The notes below the pieces were generated by a model. The model searched no databases and was not told where the DNA came from. It was given only the letters and a program-made list of their open reading frames with translations. From Streptomyces tagetis (GTDB lineage Bacteria; Actinomycetota; Actinomycetes; Streptomycetales; Streptomycetaceae): a DNA stretch of 64,000 bases. This document shows positions 57,307-64,000 of this stretch, piece after piece (position 1 is the first letter of the stretch; each line of letters begins with the position of its first letter). Position numbers and translations under genes: made by a program. The stretch lies in the NCBI RefSeq assembly GCF_018069565.1, contig NZ_JAGPNL010000011.1, positions 62,001 to 126,000 on the forward strand, written 5' to 3'.

Positions 57307-59376
57307 ATGAGTCGTCGCTCTACGGGTTTCGTCGGCGTCTGGGCCGAAGCGCAGCGGCAGCAGCAGCGCCAGCAGGAGGCCGAGGCCAGACGGCACCGGC
57401 AGGAGGCCCAGCAGGCGCGGGCCTACCAGCGCCGGGCCGCGCAGACCCACCGGGAGTACCGGCAGGCGGAGGCGGTGCGCCGCACCGAGGCCCTGGACGC
57501 GCGGGCCGACGCGCTGCGCGGTCTCCTCGCCGCGGGATGCCGGGCCCCCGCCTTCAGGGCCGCCTCCCTGCTGCGGCCCGAGACGGTCCAGCCCTTCGCC
57601 CCCGGTCCGCTGGCCCAGCCGGTGCCGCTGCCGGACATCCGCCACTACCAGGCGCAGAGCGGCTGGACGGCCGGCCGCCGGGCCCAGGCGCAGGCCGAGG
57701 CCCAGGCCCGTTTCGAGAGGGACCGGCGGGCGGCCCAGGACGCGGAGGCCCGGCGTCTGCGGCAGCTTGCCGCCTACGAGCGCGAGCACCGGCAGCGCAC
57801 CGACGCCCAGCTCGCCGAGGTCCGGCGGCACAACGCCGGGGTCACCGCCGTGACCGAGGGCGTGCGGCGCGGGGACCCCGACGCCGTCGTCGAGTTCTTC
57901 TCCGCCGCGCTCTACGCGTCGACCTCCTGGCCGGAGGAGTTCCCCCGCCGGGTCGCCGCCGCCTACGACCCGGCCGCGCGCCAGCTCGTCCTCGACTGGG
58001 AGCTGCCCGCCTACGAGATCGTGCCCGAGGCCAAGGCGGTGCGGTACATGTACGGCACCGACCAGTTCAAGGAGACCGCCCGGCCGGTGACGCAGCGCCG
58101 CGCCCTGTACCGGGAGGTCCTCGCCCAGTGCGTGCTGCTGGTCCTGCACGAGCTGTTCGCGGCCGACGAGGCCGGCGCGCTGGAGTCGGTGGCCCTCAAC
58201 GGCTTCGTCGACGGCCACGACCCGACGACCGGCCGGCCCGACCACATCGTCCTCGCCACCGTCATGGCGCGGCGCTCCGCCTTCCGGGAACTGCACCTGG
58301 CCCAGGTGGACCCGTGCAGTTGCCTCTCCGACGCGCTGCGGGGCCAGCTCTCGGCCCGCCCCGACCAGCTCACCCAGGTGCGACCGGGCCGGCGGCCCGG
58401 TGACGTGGGCCACCGCGTCGTCGCGCACGGCGGCGAGGAGGAGCCGGATCTGTACGCGATGGACCCCATCGCCTTCGAGCACCTGGTGGCCGCGTTGTTC
58501 GAGGCGATGGGGATGCAGGCGGTGACGACCCAGCGCTCCCACGACGGCGGGGTGGACGTGCGGGCGCTCGACCCGGCGCCGATACGCGGCGGCGAGATCG
58601 TCGTCCAGGTGAAGCGGTACCGCGCCACGGTGCCGCCCACCGCGGTCCGCGACCTGTACGGGACGGTGCAGGACGCCGGTGCCAACAAGGGCGTCCTCGT
58701 GACCACGTCGGGGTTCGGACCCGGCTCGCACACCTTCGCCAACGGCAAGCCGCTGGAGCTGATCTCCGGCGCCCAGCTCGTCGACCTGCTGCACCGCCAC
58801 GGGCTGCGCGGACGGCTCGGCGGCACGGACGACACGGCCCCGGCAGCGGCCTCGGCCTCGGCGCCGGGCGCGGACGACACGGAGCTGCCGGACGCGTACA
58901 ACGTGCTGGGCATGTCGTGGTCCGGGAGTGTCGCCCTGGACGTGTGCGCGCTGGTCTGCCGGGGCAACCGCGTCCTCGGCGACGACCACTTCGTCTTCTA
59001 CAACAACCCGCGCACGCCCGACGGCACGGTGCGCGCCCTGCCCGCCACCGCGCCGGACAAGGCGGCGGTCTGCGTCTCCTTCGACACGCTGCCGGCGGAG
59101 GCGGACCGGCTGGTGCTGGTGGCCGCGATCGATCCCGAGGCCGACCCGGACGCCGACCTGGCCGGTTTCACCGACGCCCGCATCCGGCTGCTCGATCCGC
59201 GACTGGCCGAGCTGGGCACGCTGGAGGTCTCCGACGGGCGCCCCGGCGAGACCGCGCTGGTCCTCGGCTCGTTCCGCCGCCGGGCCGGCGGCGACTGGGA
59301 CTTCGTCCTCGGCGGCAAGGGCTACCGGGGCGGTCTGGAGGAACTCGTCGTGGACTTCGGCGTCGAGGTGGAGTAG
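57307..59376 (+). CDS. Mrr-type restriction endonuclease fused to a TerD domain
   Basis: A 689-residue multidomain protein. Residues ~10-170 are a Gln/Arg/Ala-rich coiled coil. About 190-370 is the conserved globular region that precedes the nuclease in actinobacterial relatives (VVEFFSAALYAS, YEIVPEAKAVRYMYG, RALYREVLAQCVL). An Mrr-like PD-(D/E)xK nuclease follows at about 385-500, with DGGVD (Asp413-Asp417) and the QVK core at Gln434-Lys436, then VLVTTSGFGPGSHTFANGK. The last ~160 residues form a TerD domain (LDVCALVCRGNRVLGDDHFV; YNNPRTPDGTV; GKGYRGGLEELVVDFGVEVE). It may target modified or foreign DNA with TerD as stress or metal sensor. Alternative start: TTG at 57286. Confidence 0.85.
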   Translation: MSRRSTGFVGVWAEAQRQQQRQQEAEARRHRQEAQQARAYQRRAAQTHREYRQAEAVRRTEALDARADALRGLLAAGCRAPAFRAASLLRPETVQPFAPGPLAQPVPLPDIRHYQAQSGWTAGRRAQAQAEAQARFERDRRAAQDAEARRLRQLAAYEREHRQRTDAQLAEVRRHNAGVTAVTEGVRRGDPDAVVEFFSAALYASTSWPEEFPRRVAAAYDPAARQLVLDWELPAYEIVPEAKAVRYMYGTDQFKETARPVTQRRALYREVLAQCVLLVLHELFAADEAGALESVALNGFVDGHDPTTGRPDHIVLATVMARRSAFRELHLAQVDPCSCLSDALRGQLSARPDQLTQVRPGRRPGDVGHRVVAHGGEEEPDLYAMDPIAFEHLVAALFEAMGMQAVTTQRSHDGGVDVRALDPAPIRGGEIVVQVKRYRATVPPTAVRDLYGTVQDAGANKGVLVTTSGFGPGSHTFANGKPLELISGAQLVDLLHRHGLRGRLGGTDDTAPAAASASAPGADDTELPDAYNVLGMSWSGSVALDVCALVCRGNRVLGDDHFVFYNNPRTPDGTVRALPATAPDKAAVCVSFDTLPAEADRLVLVAAIDPEADPDADLAGFTDARIRLLDPRLAELGTLEVSDGRPGETALVLGSFRRRAGGDWDFVLGGKGYRGGLEELVVDFGVEVE

Positions 59377-59394
59377 CCCGCCCGGGGCCGGGCC

Positions 59395-59578
59395 GGAGTG
59401 TCGTCCGGCCGGGCCGGTTCGTACCGGAGTGCCGACCGGCCGGGCCGGTTCGTACCGGCGTCCGGGTCCGGTCCGCTCCGGTCCGGAGCGCGGGGGCGTC
59501 CGGCCGGGCGGTTCGCGCCGGCGTCCGGGTCCGGTCCGGTCCGGGGCGCGGGGGCGTCCGGCCGGGTGGGTTCGTGCC
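59395..59578. repeat. imperfect GC repeats upstream of lnt
   Basis: Two copies of a ~60-base block containing GCGTCCGGGTCCGGTCC, and two copies of GGCCGGGCCGGTTCGTACCG, fill the gap between the nuclease-TerD gene and lnt. Nothing else is recognisable here. Confidence 0.6.
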
Positions 59579-59618
59579 GTGGGCGCACGCCGGGCGCACT
59601 ACGGTGTAGGAAGGCCCC

Positions 59619-61190
59619 ATGAGAACGTCCGGCCCCTCCTCCGCCTCCCCGTGGCGCCGCCCGGCCGCCGCCGTGCTCGCCGGTGCCCTGCCGGTGCTCG
59701 CCTTCCCGGCGCCGGGCCTGTGGTGGTGGGCGTGGGTGACCCTGGTGCCGTGGCTGCTGCTGGTCCGGTCCGCGCCGGACGGCCGGGCGGCGGCCCGGGA
59801 GGGCTGGCTCGGCGGATTCGCGTTCATGCTGGCCATGCACCACTGGCTGCTGCCCAGCCTGCACGTGTTCACCTTCGTCATCGCCGCGCTGCTCGGCGCG
59901 CTGTGGGCGCCCTGGGGCGTGCTCGTACGCCGTCTCCTCGGGGCATCGGCCACGCCGGGCCGGGTCGCGGCGGGGCTCGTCGTGGTGCCGTCGGGCTGGC
60001 TGGCGGTGGAGCTGGTCCGCTCCTGGCAGGGGCTCGGCGGGCCCTGGGGGATGCTCGGCGCCAGTCAGTGGGAGGTCGCGCCCGCGCTGCGGCTGGCCTC
60101 GGTGGGCGGGGTGTGGCTGCTCAGTTTCCTGGTGGTCGCCGTCAACACCGCGGTCGCCGTGCTCGTCGTCCACCGCCGGGCGCGGGTGGCCGCGCTGACC
60201 GGGCTGCTCGCCACCGGCGCCGCCACGGCGTCGGCGTGGGTGTGGTCGCCGGGCCCGGGGAACGGGGCGCGGGCCTCGGTCGCCGTGGTCCAGCCGGGGA
60301 TCGTCGCCGGGCCGGACAGCGCCGAGCGCCGCTTCGACCGGCAGGAGCGGCTGACCCGGGACCTGGCCGGCCGGGACGTGGACCTGGTCGTCTGGGGCGA
60401 GAGCAGCGTCGGCCACGACCTCGCGGACCGGCCGGACCTGGCCCGCCGGCTGGCCGCGCTGTCCCGGGAGACGGGTGCGGACCTCCTGGTCAACGTGGAC
60501 GCGCGCCGCTCCGACCGGCCCGGCATCTACAAGAGTTCGCTCCTCGTCGGGCCGGGCGGCCCCACCGGCGACCGGTACGACAAGATGCGGCTGGTGCCGT
60601 TCGGGGAGTACGTCCCGGCGCGTTCGCTGCTCGGCTGGGCCACCTCCGTCGGCAAGGCGGCCGACGAGGACCGCCGGCGCGGCACCGGGCAGGTGGTGAT
60701 GGAGACCGGGGACGGGCTGCGGATCGGCCCGCTGGTCTGCTTCGAGAGCGCCTTCCCGGACATGAGCCGCCGGCTCGCCCGGGACGGTGCCGCGCTGCTG
60801 CTCGCCCAGTCGTCCACGTCGACGTTCCAGGACACCTGGGCGCCCGCGCAGCACGCCTCGCTCGCCGCGCTGCGCGCCGCCGAGACCGGCCGCCCGATGG
60901 TGCACGCGACGCTCACCGGGGTCAGCGCCGTCTACGACGGGCGTGGCGAGCGGGTCGGTCCGTGGCTCGGGACGGGGGCGAGCACCGCCGAGGTCTACGA
61001 GGTGCCGCTCGCGCGGGGCGGCACCACGCCGTACGTACGGTTCGGCGCCTGGCCGGTGGGCGGGGCGCTGCTGACGCTGGCGGTGTGGGGCGCGGCGGAG
61101 GGGGCGGCGCGGGTCAGGCGGCGGGCTCCAGCACCTCCCGCACCATCCGCTCGCACAGCTCATGGGTCTCCAGCGCGTCCCGGGCGCTGA
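59619..61190 (+). CDS. lnt: apolipoprotein N-acyltransferase
   Basis: A 523-residue membrane enzyme that adds the third acyl chain to lipoproteins. About six N-terminal transmembrane segments (residues ~15-215) precede a periplasmic nitrilase domain with the complete triad: Glu261 (VVWGESSVG), Lys322 (RYDKMRLVPFGEY) and Cys374 (LVCFESAFPD). A final hydrophobic segment (VGGALLTLAVWGA) and a basic Pro/Ala tail follow. The last 77 bases overlap the convergent Gfo/Idh gene on the other strand. Confidence 0.93.
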   Translation: MRTSGPSSASPWRRPAAAVLAGALPVLAFPAPGLWWWAWVTLVPWLLLVRSAPDGRAAAREGWLGGFAFMLAMHHWLLPSLHVFTFVIAALLGALWAPWGVLVRRLLGASATPGRVAAGLVVVPSGWLAVELVRSWQGLGGPWGMLGASQWEVAPALRLASVGGVWLLSFLVVAVNTAVAVLVVHRRARVAALTGLLATGAATASAWVWSPGPGNGARASVAVVQPGIVAGPDSAERRFDRQERLTRDLAGRDVDLVVWGESSVGHDLADRPDLARRLAALSRETGADLLVNVDARRSDRPGIYKSSLLVGPGGPTGDRYDKMRLVPFGEYVPARSLLGWATSVGKAADEDRRRGTGQVVMETGDGLRIGPLVCFESAFPDMSRRLARDGAALLLAQSSTSTFQDTWAPAQHASLAALRAAETGRPMVHATLTGVSAVYDGRGERVGPWLGTGASTAEVYEVPLARGGTTPYVRFGAWPVGGALLTLAVWGAAEGAARVRRRAPAPPAPSARTAHGSPARPGR

Positions 61191-62019
61191 GCACCTCGCC
61201 CGCGCGGACGGCGTCCAGGAAGGCGAGGACCGCCTGTTCGATACCGCGCTGGCGGGCCACCGGCACCCAGTCTCCGCGCCGCCGCACACTCGGCTGGCCC
61301 TTGTGGTCGATGACCTCGGCGAGGTTGACCACCTGGCGTTTGGCGTCCTGGCCGGAGACCTCCAGGATCTCTTCGGCCGATCCGCTGAGCCGGTTCATGA
61401 CACCGAGCGCGGTGAAGCCGTCGCCGGCGAGCTGGAGGACGACGTGGTGCAGGAGGCCGTCCTCGACGCGGGCGCGCACCGTCACGTCGTCGACGGTGCC
61501 GGGGACCAGGAAGCGGAGGGTGTCGACGACGTGGATGAAGTCGTCGAGGACCATCGTGCGGGGGTCCTCGGGCAGGCCCGTGCGGTTCTTCTGGAGGAGG
61601 ATCAGGTCGCGGGGCTGCTCGGCGCACTGCGCGTAGGCGGGGGCGTGGCGGCGGTTGAAGCCGACGGCGAGGCTGGTGGCGCGCTCCTCGGCGAGGGCCA
61701 CCAGGCGCCGGGAGTCCGCCAGTTCGTAGGCGAGGGGCTTGTCGACGTAGGTGGGGACGCCGGCGTCCAGGAGCCGGGTGACGATCTCGGGGTGGGCGTC
61801 GGTCGGCGCGTGCACGAAGGCCGCGTCGAGTCCCTGGGCGGTCATGGCGTCGAGGTCGGTGTGGCGCCGGGCGTCCGGCAGGTGCAGGGAGTCGGCGACG
61901 CGGGTGAGCGTCGCGGGGGTGCGGGTGTGCAGGTGCAGTTCCACCCCGGGCAGGACGGCGAGCACGGGCAGGTACGCCTTCTGCGCGATGTCTCCGAGTC
62001 CGATGCAGCCGACCTTCAC
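61114..62019 (-). CDS. Gfo/Idh/MocA family oxidoreductase
   Basis: A 301-residue NAD(P)-dependent oxidoreductase. The N-terminal Rossmann motif VGCIGLGDIAQKAYLPVLA is followed by DAAFVHAPTDAH, the EKP-like segment as VPTYVDKPLAYEL and a C-terminal Gfo/Idh domain with GFNRRHAPAY and HVVDTLRFLVPG. The conserved catalytic Lys is retained in DKPL. The GTG at 62019 fixes a standard N-terminus. Its 3' end overlaps lnt by 77 bases tail to tail. It lies 19 bases downstream of the FAD monooxygenase stop on the same strand but is transcribed away from it in order. Substrate unknown. Confidence 0.86.
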   Translation of the reverse strand: MKVGCIGLGDIAQKAYLPVLAVLPGVELHLHTRTPATLTRVADSLHLPDARRHTDLDAMTAQGLDAAFVHAPTDAHPEIVTRLLDAGVPTYVDKPLAYELADSRRLVALAEERATSLAVGFNRRHAPAYAQCAEQPRDLILLQKNRTGLPEDPRTMVLDDFIHVVDTLRFLVPGTVDDVTVRARVEDGLLHHVVLQLAGDGFTALGVMNRLSGSAEEILEVSGQDAKRQVVNLAEVIDHKGQPSVRRRGDWVPVARQRGIEQAVLAFLDAVRAGEVLSARDALETHELCERMVREVLEPAA

Positions 62020-62038
62020 GGGGTGTACTCCTTCGACG

Positions 62039-63217
62039 CTATCCGGCCTGGGTCCGCTGGGAAGCATACGGCGGCTGCGGGGGACGCCAGTCGGCGATGC
62101 TGTCGAAACTCCGCAGGAACAGGGCGGGTCCGGCCAGGGACAGCAGCCGCATCGCGGCATCGCGTACGGCGACCTGGGCGCGGCCGGTCGTCAGGTTGAG
62201 GCGGGCGACCCTGACGGCCTGCCGGGTGATGGCGCTCGTCCGGGGCAGCCGGGCGGCGGTGTAGGCGGCGAGGTCGTCGTGGTGGTGGGCGAGGACGACG
62301 GCGTCCTCGATGGCCTGGTTGCCGCCCTGGCCGAGGTTGGGCGGCATGGCGTGCGCGGCGTCCCCGACGAGCGCGACCCGGCCGAGGTGGTGGGCGGGCA
62401 GGGGCTCGGCGAGGTGGTGGACGTCGTGGCGCAGGATGTCCTCGGGGCGGATGGCGGCGAGGACGGCGGGGATCGGGTCGTGCCAGTCGCCGAAGAGGCG
62501 CAGCAGTTCGCTCTTCTCGTCGTCGGGGGCGTGGCCGCCGGCGGGCGTCACGGCGGCGGCGTAGGCGTAGACCCGGCCGTCCTTGAGGGGGTGGGTGCCC
62601 CAGATCCGGCCGCGTCCCCAGGTCTCGTGGGAGGCGAACTCCACGCCGGGCAGCGGGATGACGACGCGCCAGGTGGTGAAGCCGGAGTAGACGGGCCCGG
62701 GATGGCCGGGGAAGAGGACGGCGCGGGCGGCGGAGCGGATGCCGTCGGCGGCCACCACGAGGTCGGCCTCGATCTCGCCGCCGGGGGTGCGCACCCGGGC
62801 GGGCCGGCCGGGGCCGCCAGGGTCGGCGACGGCGGCGTCGGCGCTCGTGCGGACCGCGTCGCGCGGCAGGCGGTCGGCGAGGAGACCGGCGAGGGTGGAG
62901 CGGTGGAGCAGCACCAGCGGTCCGCCGAAGCGCTCGGCCGCCTTGGCTGCGTCGGAACGCGAGAGCCAGCGCCCGCCGGGGGTGCGCAGCCCGCCGTCGC
63001 CCTGCCAGGCGGCGAGGGAGCGGATCTCGTCGCCGAGGCCGATCACGTCCAGGGCGCGCAGGGCGTTGGGCGACAGGGAGATGCCGGCGCCGAGGGGCTG
63101 GAGGGAGGGGCCCCGCTCCAGGACGGTGACCCGCAGGCCGGCGCCGTGCAGGGCCGCCGCCGCGGTCAGACCGCCGATCCCGCCGCCGATCACGACGGCG
63201 TGCCGGGTGCGTGCCAT
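62039..63217 (-). CDS. FAD-dependent monooxygenase (PHBH-like)
   Basis: A 392-residue class A flavoprotein hydroxylase. It has the dinucleotide motif VVIGGGIGGLTAAAALHGAG (GxGxxG, residues ~8-13), the acidic VLERG, a DG motif as LVVAADGIRSAAR and the FAD/NADH GD motif VALVGDAAHAMPPNLGQGGN near residue 285. No signal peptide. It is divergent from a TetR regulator, with two identical-arm operators in between, so it is probably an inducible enzyme for an aromatic or antibiotic-like compound. It is the first gene of a likely two-gene leftward unit with the Gfo/Idh oxidoreductase. Confidence 0.9.
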   Translation of the reverse strand: MARTRHAVVIGGGIGGLTAAAALHGAGLRVTVLERGPSLQPLGAGISLSPNALRALDVIGLGDEIRSLAAWQGDGGLRTPGGRWLSRSDAAKAAERFGGPLVLLHRSTLAGLLADRLPRDAVRTSADAAVADPGGPGRPARVRTPGGEIEADLVVAADGIRSAARAVLFPGHPGPVYSGFTTWRVVIPLPGVEFASHETWGRGRIWGTHPLKDGRVYAYAAAVTPAGGHAPDDEKSELLRLFGDWHDPIPAVLAAIRPEDILRHDVHHLAEPLPAHHLGRVALVGDAAHAMPPNLGQGGNQAIEDAVVLAHHHDDLAAYTAARLPRTSAITRQAVRVARLNLTTGRAQVAVRDAAMRLLSLAGPALFLRSFDSIADWRPPQPPYASQRTQAG

Positions 63218-63229
63218 GGCTCCTCCTTC

Positions 63230-63243
63230 ACTACAGGCGTAGT
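63230..63243. promoter_or_regulatory. TetR-type operator 1
   Basis: ACTAC-aggc-GTAGT, a perfect 5-bp inverted repeat with 4-base spacer, 13 bases before the monooxygenase start. Confidence 0.6.
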
Positions 63244-63262
63244 AGCCCTCACCGCCGACTGT

Positions 63263-63276
63263 ACTACGGACGTAGT
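63263..63276. promoter_or_regulatory. TetR-type operator 2
   Basis: ACTAC-ggac-GTAGT has the same arms and spacing as operator 1, placed 33 bases further on, about -30 to -44 relative to the tetR start. The pair points to one TetR protein controlling both divergent genes. Confidence 0.6.
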
Positions 63277-63293
63277 GACGCCGGGAGGTCGGA

Positions 63294-63299
63294 TAGGTT
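63294..63299 (+). promoter_or_regulatory. candidate -10 element of tetR gene
   Basis: TAGGTT lies 7 bases before the ATG at 63307, with no ribosome-binding site; operator 2 covers the expected -35 region. Confidence 0.4.
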
Positions 63300-63306
63300 G
63301 ACGACC

Positions 63307-63888
63307 ATGTCCGCACCTCCCGCCCGCGCCGATCGCGTCGCCGACACCGCGCTGGCCCTGCTGGCCGAGCGGGGCATGCGGGGGCTGACGCACCGGGCGG
63401 TCGACGAGGCGGCCGGGTTCCCGCAGGGCTCGACCTCCAACGTCGCGCGCACCCGGCAGGCGCTGCTGGAACTGGCGGTACGACGGCTCGCGGACCGGGA
63501 GGCCCGGGTGCTGGCGCTGCACGAGATGCCCGATCCGCGCGGCGGCGTGGACGCCCTGGCGGAGGCGCTCGCCCTGGCGACGCACCGCGCGATGACCGGC
63601 AACCGCGCGCTGACGCTCGCCCGCTACGAACTGGCCCTGGAGGCCACCCGCCGGCCCGAGCTGCGGAGCTACTTCGACGCGGCGGGCGCCCGCTTCCGCG
63701 AGCAGCTCGGGGCCATGGTCACGGCCCTGGGCTCCCCCGACCCGGCCCGCCACGTGCGCTCCCTCGTCGCCTGGGCGGACGGCCTGATGTTCTCCGGCGT
63801 CGCCGGCTCCTTCGCCGCCACCCCGCCCACCCTGGACGAACTCCGCGCCGGCCTGCGGGAACTGCTCGGCACGATGACACCGGACTGA
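63307..63888 (+). CDS. TetR/AcrR family transcriptional regulator
   Basis: A 193-residue repressor with an N-terminal helix-turn-helix (ADTALALLAERGMRGLTHRA, then VDEAAGFPQGSTSNVARTRQ) and an all-helical ligand domain. It is divergent from the FAD monooxygenase gene, and two ACTAC-N4-GTAGT palindromes lie in the 89-base gap, one over its own promoter. The natural model is repression of both genes, relieved by the monooxygenase substrate. The ATG at 63307 is preferred; upstream in-frame codons cover the operators. Confidence 0.92.
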   Translation: MSAPPARADRVADTALALLAERGMRGLTHRAVDEAAGFPQGSTSNVARTRQALLELAVRRLADREARVLALHEMPDPRGGVDALAEALALATHRAMTGNRALTLARYELALEATRRPELRSYFDAAGARFREQLGAMVTALGSPDPARHVRSLVAWADGLMFSGVAGSFAATPPTLDELRAGLRELLGTMTPD

Positions 63889-64000
63889 CCCGGCGACAGG
63901 GGCGCCCCCGAGGCGACACGCCGTGCGCGGGCGGAAAGCCTGTGCGACACGCCGTACGCGGGCACAAGCCCGGCGGGACACGCCGGGTACGCGAAGAGGC

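Noticed and set aside
63889..64000. Possible gene start or terminator at the right edge
   Set aside because: Contains GC-rich short repeats (CGACACGCCGT-type) but no supported frame or clean hairpin.

Overview
The window reads as chromosomal DNA of a Streptomyces or close relative. GC content is very high, nearly every codon ends in G or C, and GTG/TTG starts are common. Several families are typical of streptomycetes: a WhiJ-like XRE-DUF5753/DUF397 module, an ECF41 sigma factor, SWIM/DUF6493 proteins and a CNNM pair. Three genes carry the rare bldA-dependent TTA leucine codon. I see no rRNA, tRNA, CRISPR array, IS element or prophage.

Layout. 0.1-2.0 kb: WhiJ-like regulatory locus (RsbW-like ATPase, XRE-DUF5753 regulator with a TTA codon, DUF397 protein). 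2.0-6.6 kb: biotin locus, bioF divergent from overlapping bioB-bioA-bioD, closed by a strong hairpin. 6.7-11.3 kb: frameshifted methyltransferase, GNAT, two CNNM/HlyC membrane proteins, SGNH hydrolase. 11.4-16.9 kb: purB, a hypothetical, a zinc-motif-less ROK regulator, a GntR/UTRA regulator with a dre-like operator, an ECF41 sigma factor. 17.3-21.7 kb: accessory block with a DUF6879-type pair, a formyltransferase (TTA codon) and a two-gene NLR-type module. In that module a small protein (TTA at codon 8) and a STAND/TPR protein carry matching amyloid-like motifs at facing termini. 22.1-29.8 kb: SWIM and DUF6493 proteins, an 8-bp tandem repeat, an ACT-GNAT acetyltransferase with a possible membrane segment, then a transsulfuration enzyme divergent from an Lrp regulator. 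29.8-35.9 kb: DUF885 peptidase-like protein and SbcCD.

36.2-42.5 kb is a self-contained one-carbon unit: a LacI regulator, two near-identical palindromes (CTAGAACGATTTAG and CTAGATCGTTCTAG), then genes for a LigM-like tetrahydrofolate O-demethylase, a MetF-like reductase, PurU and FolD. Together they would strip a methyl group from a methoxylated substrate onto THF, oxidise it and release it as formate.

42.5-64 kb is mostly housekeeping: YigZ, a CysRS-like fragment protein, a CoA-binding protein, ArsR with a CDF zinc exporter, YbaK, an XRE-cupin regulator, acyltransferase, gamma-carbonic anhydrase, DedA, a thioesterase, a spermidine-synthase-like protein, a VTT protein, UppP and an SDR. There is also a 689-residue fusion of an Mrr-type nuclease to a TerD domain, then Lnt, a Gfo/Idh oxidoreductase, and a FAD monooxygenase divergent from a TetR regulator with two perfect operator-like inverted repeats between them. 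The best candidates for under-described biology are the NLR/amyloid-motif pair, the LacI-controlled folate demethylation operon and the nuclease-TerD fusion.
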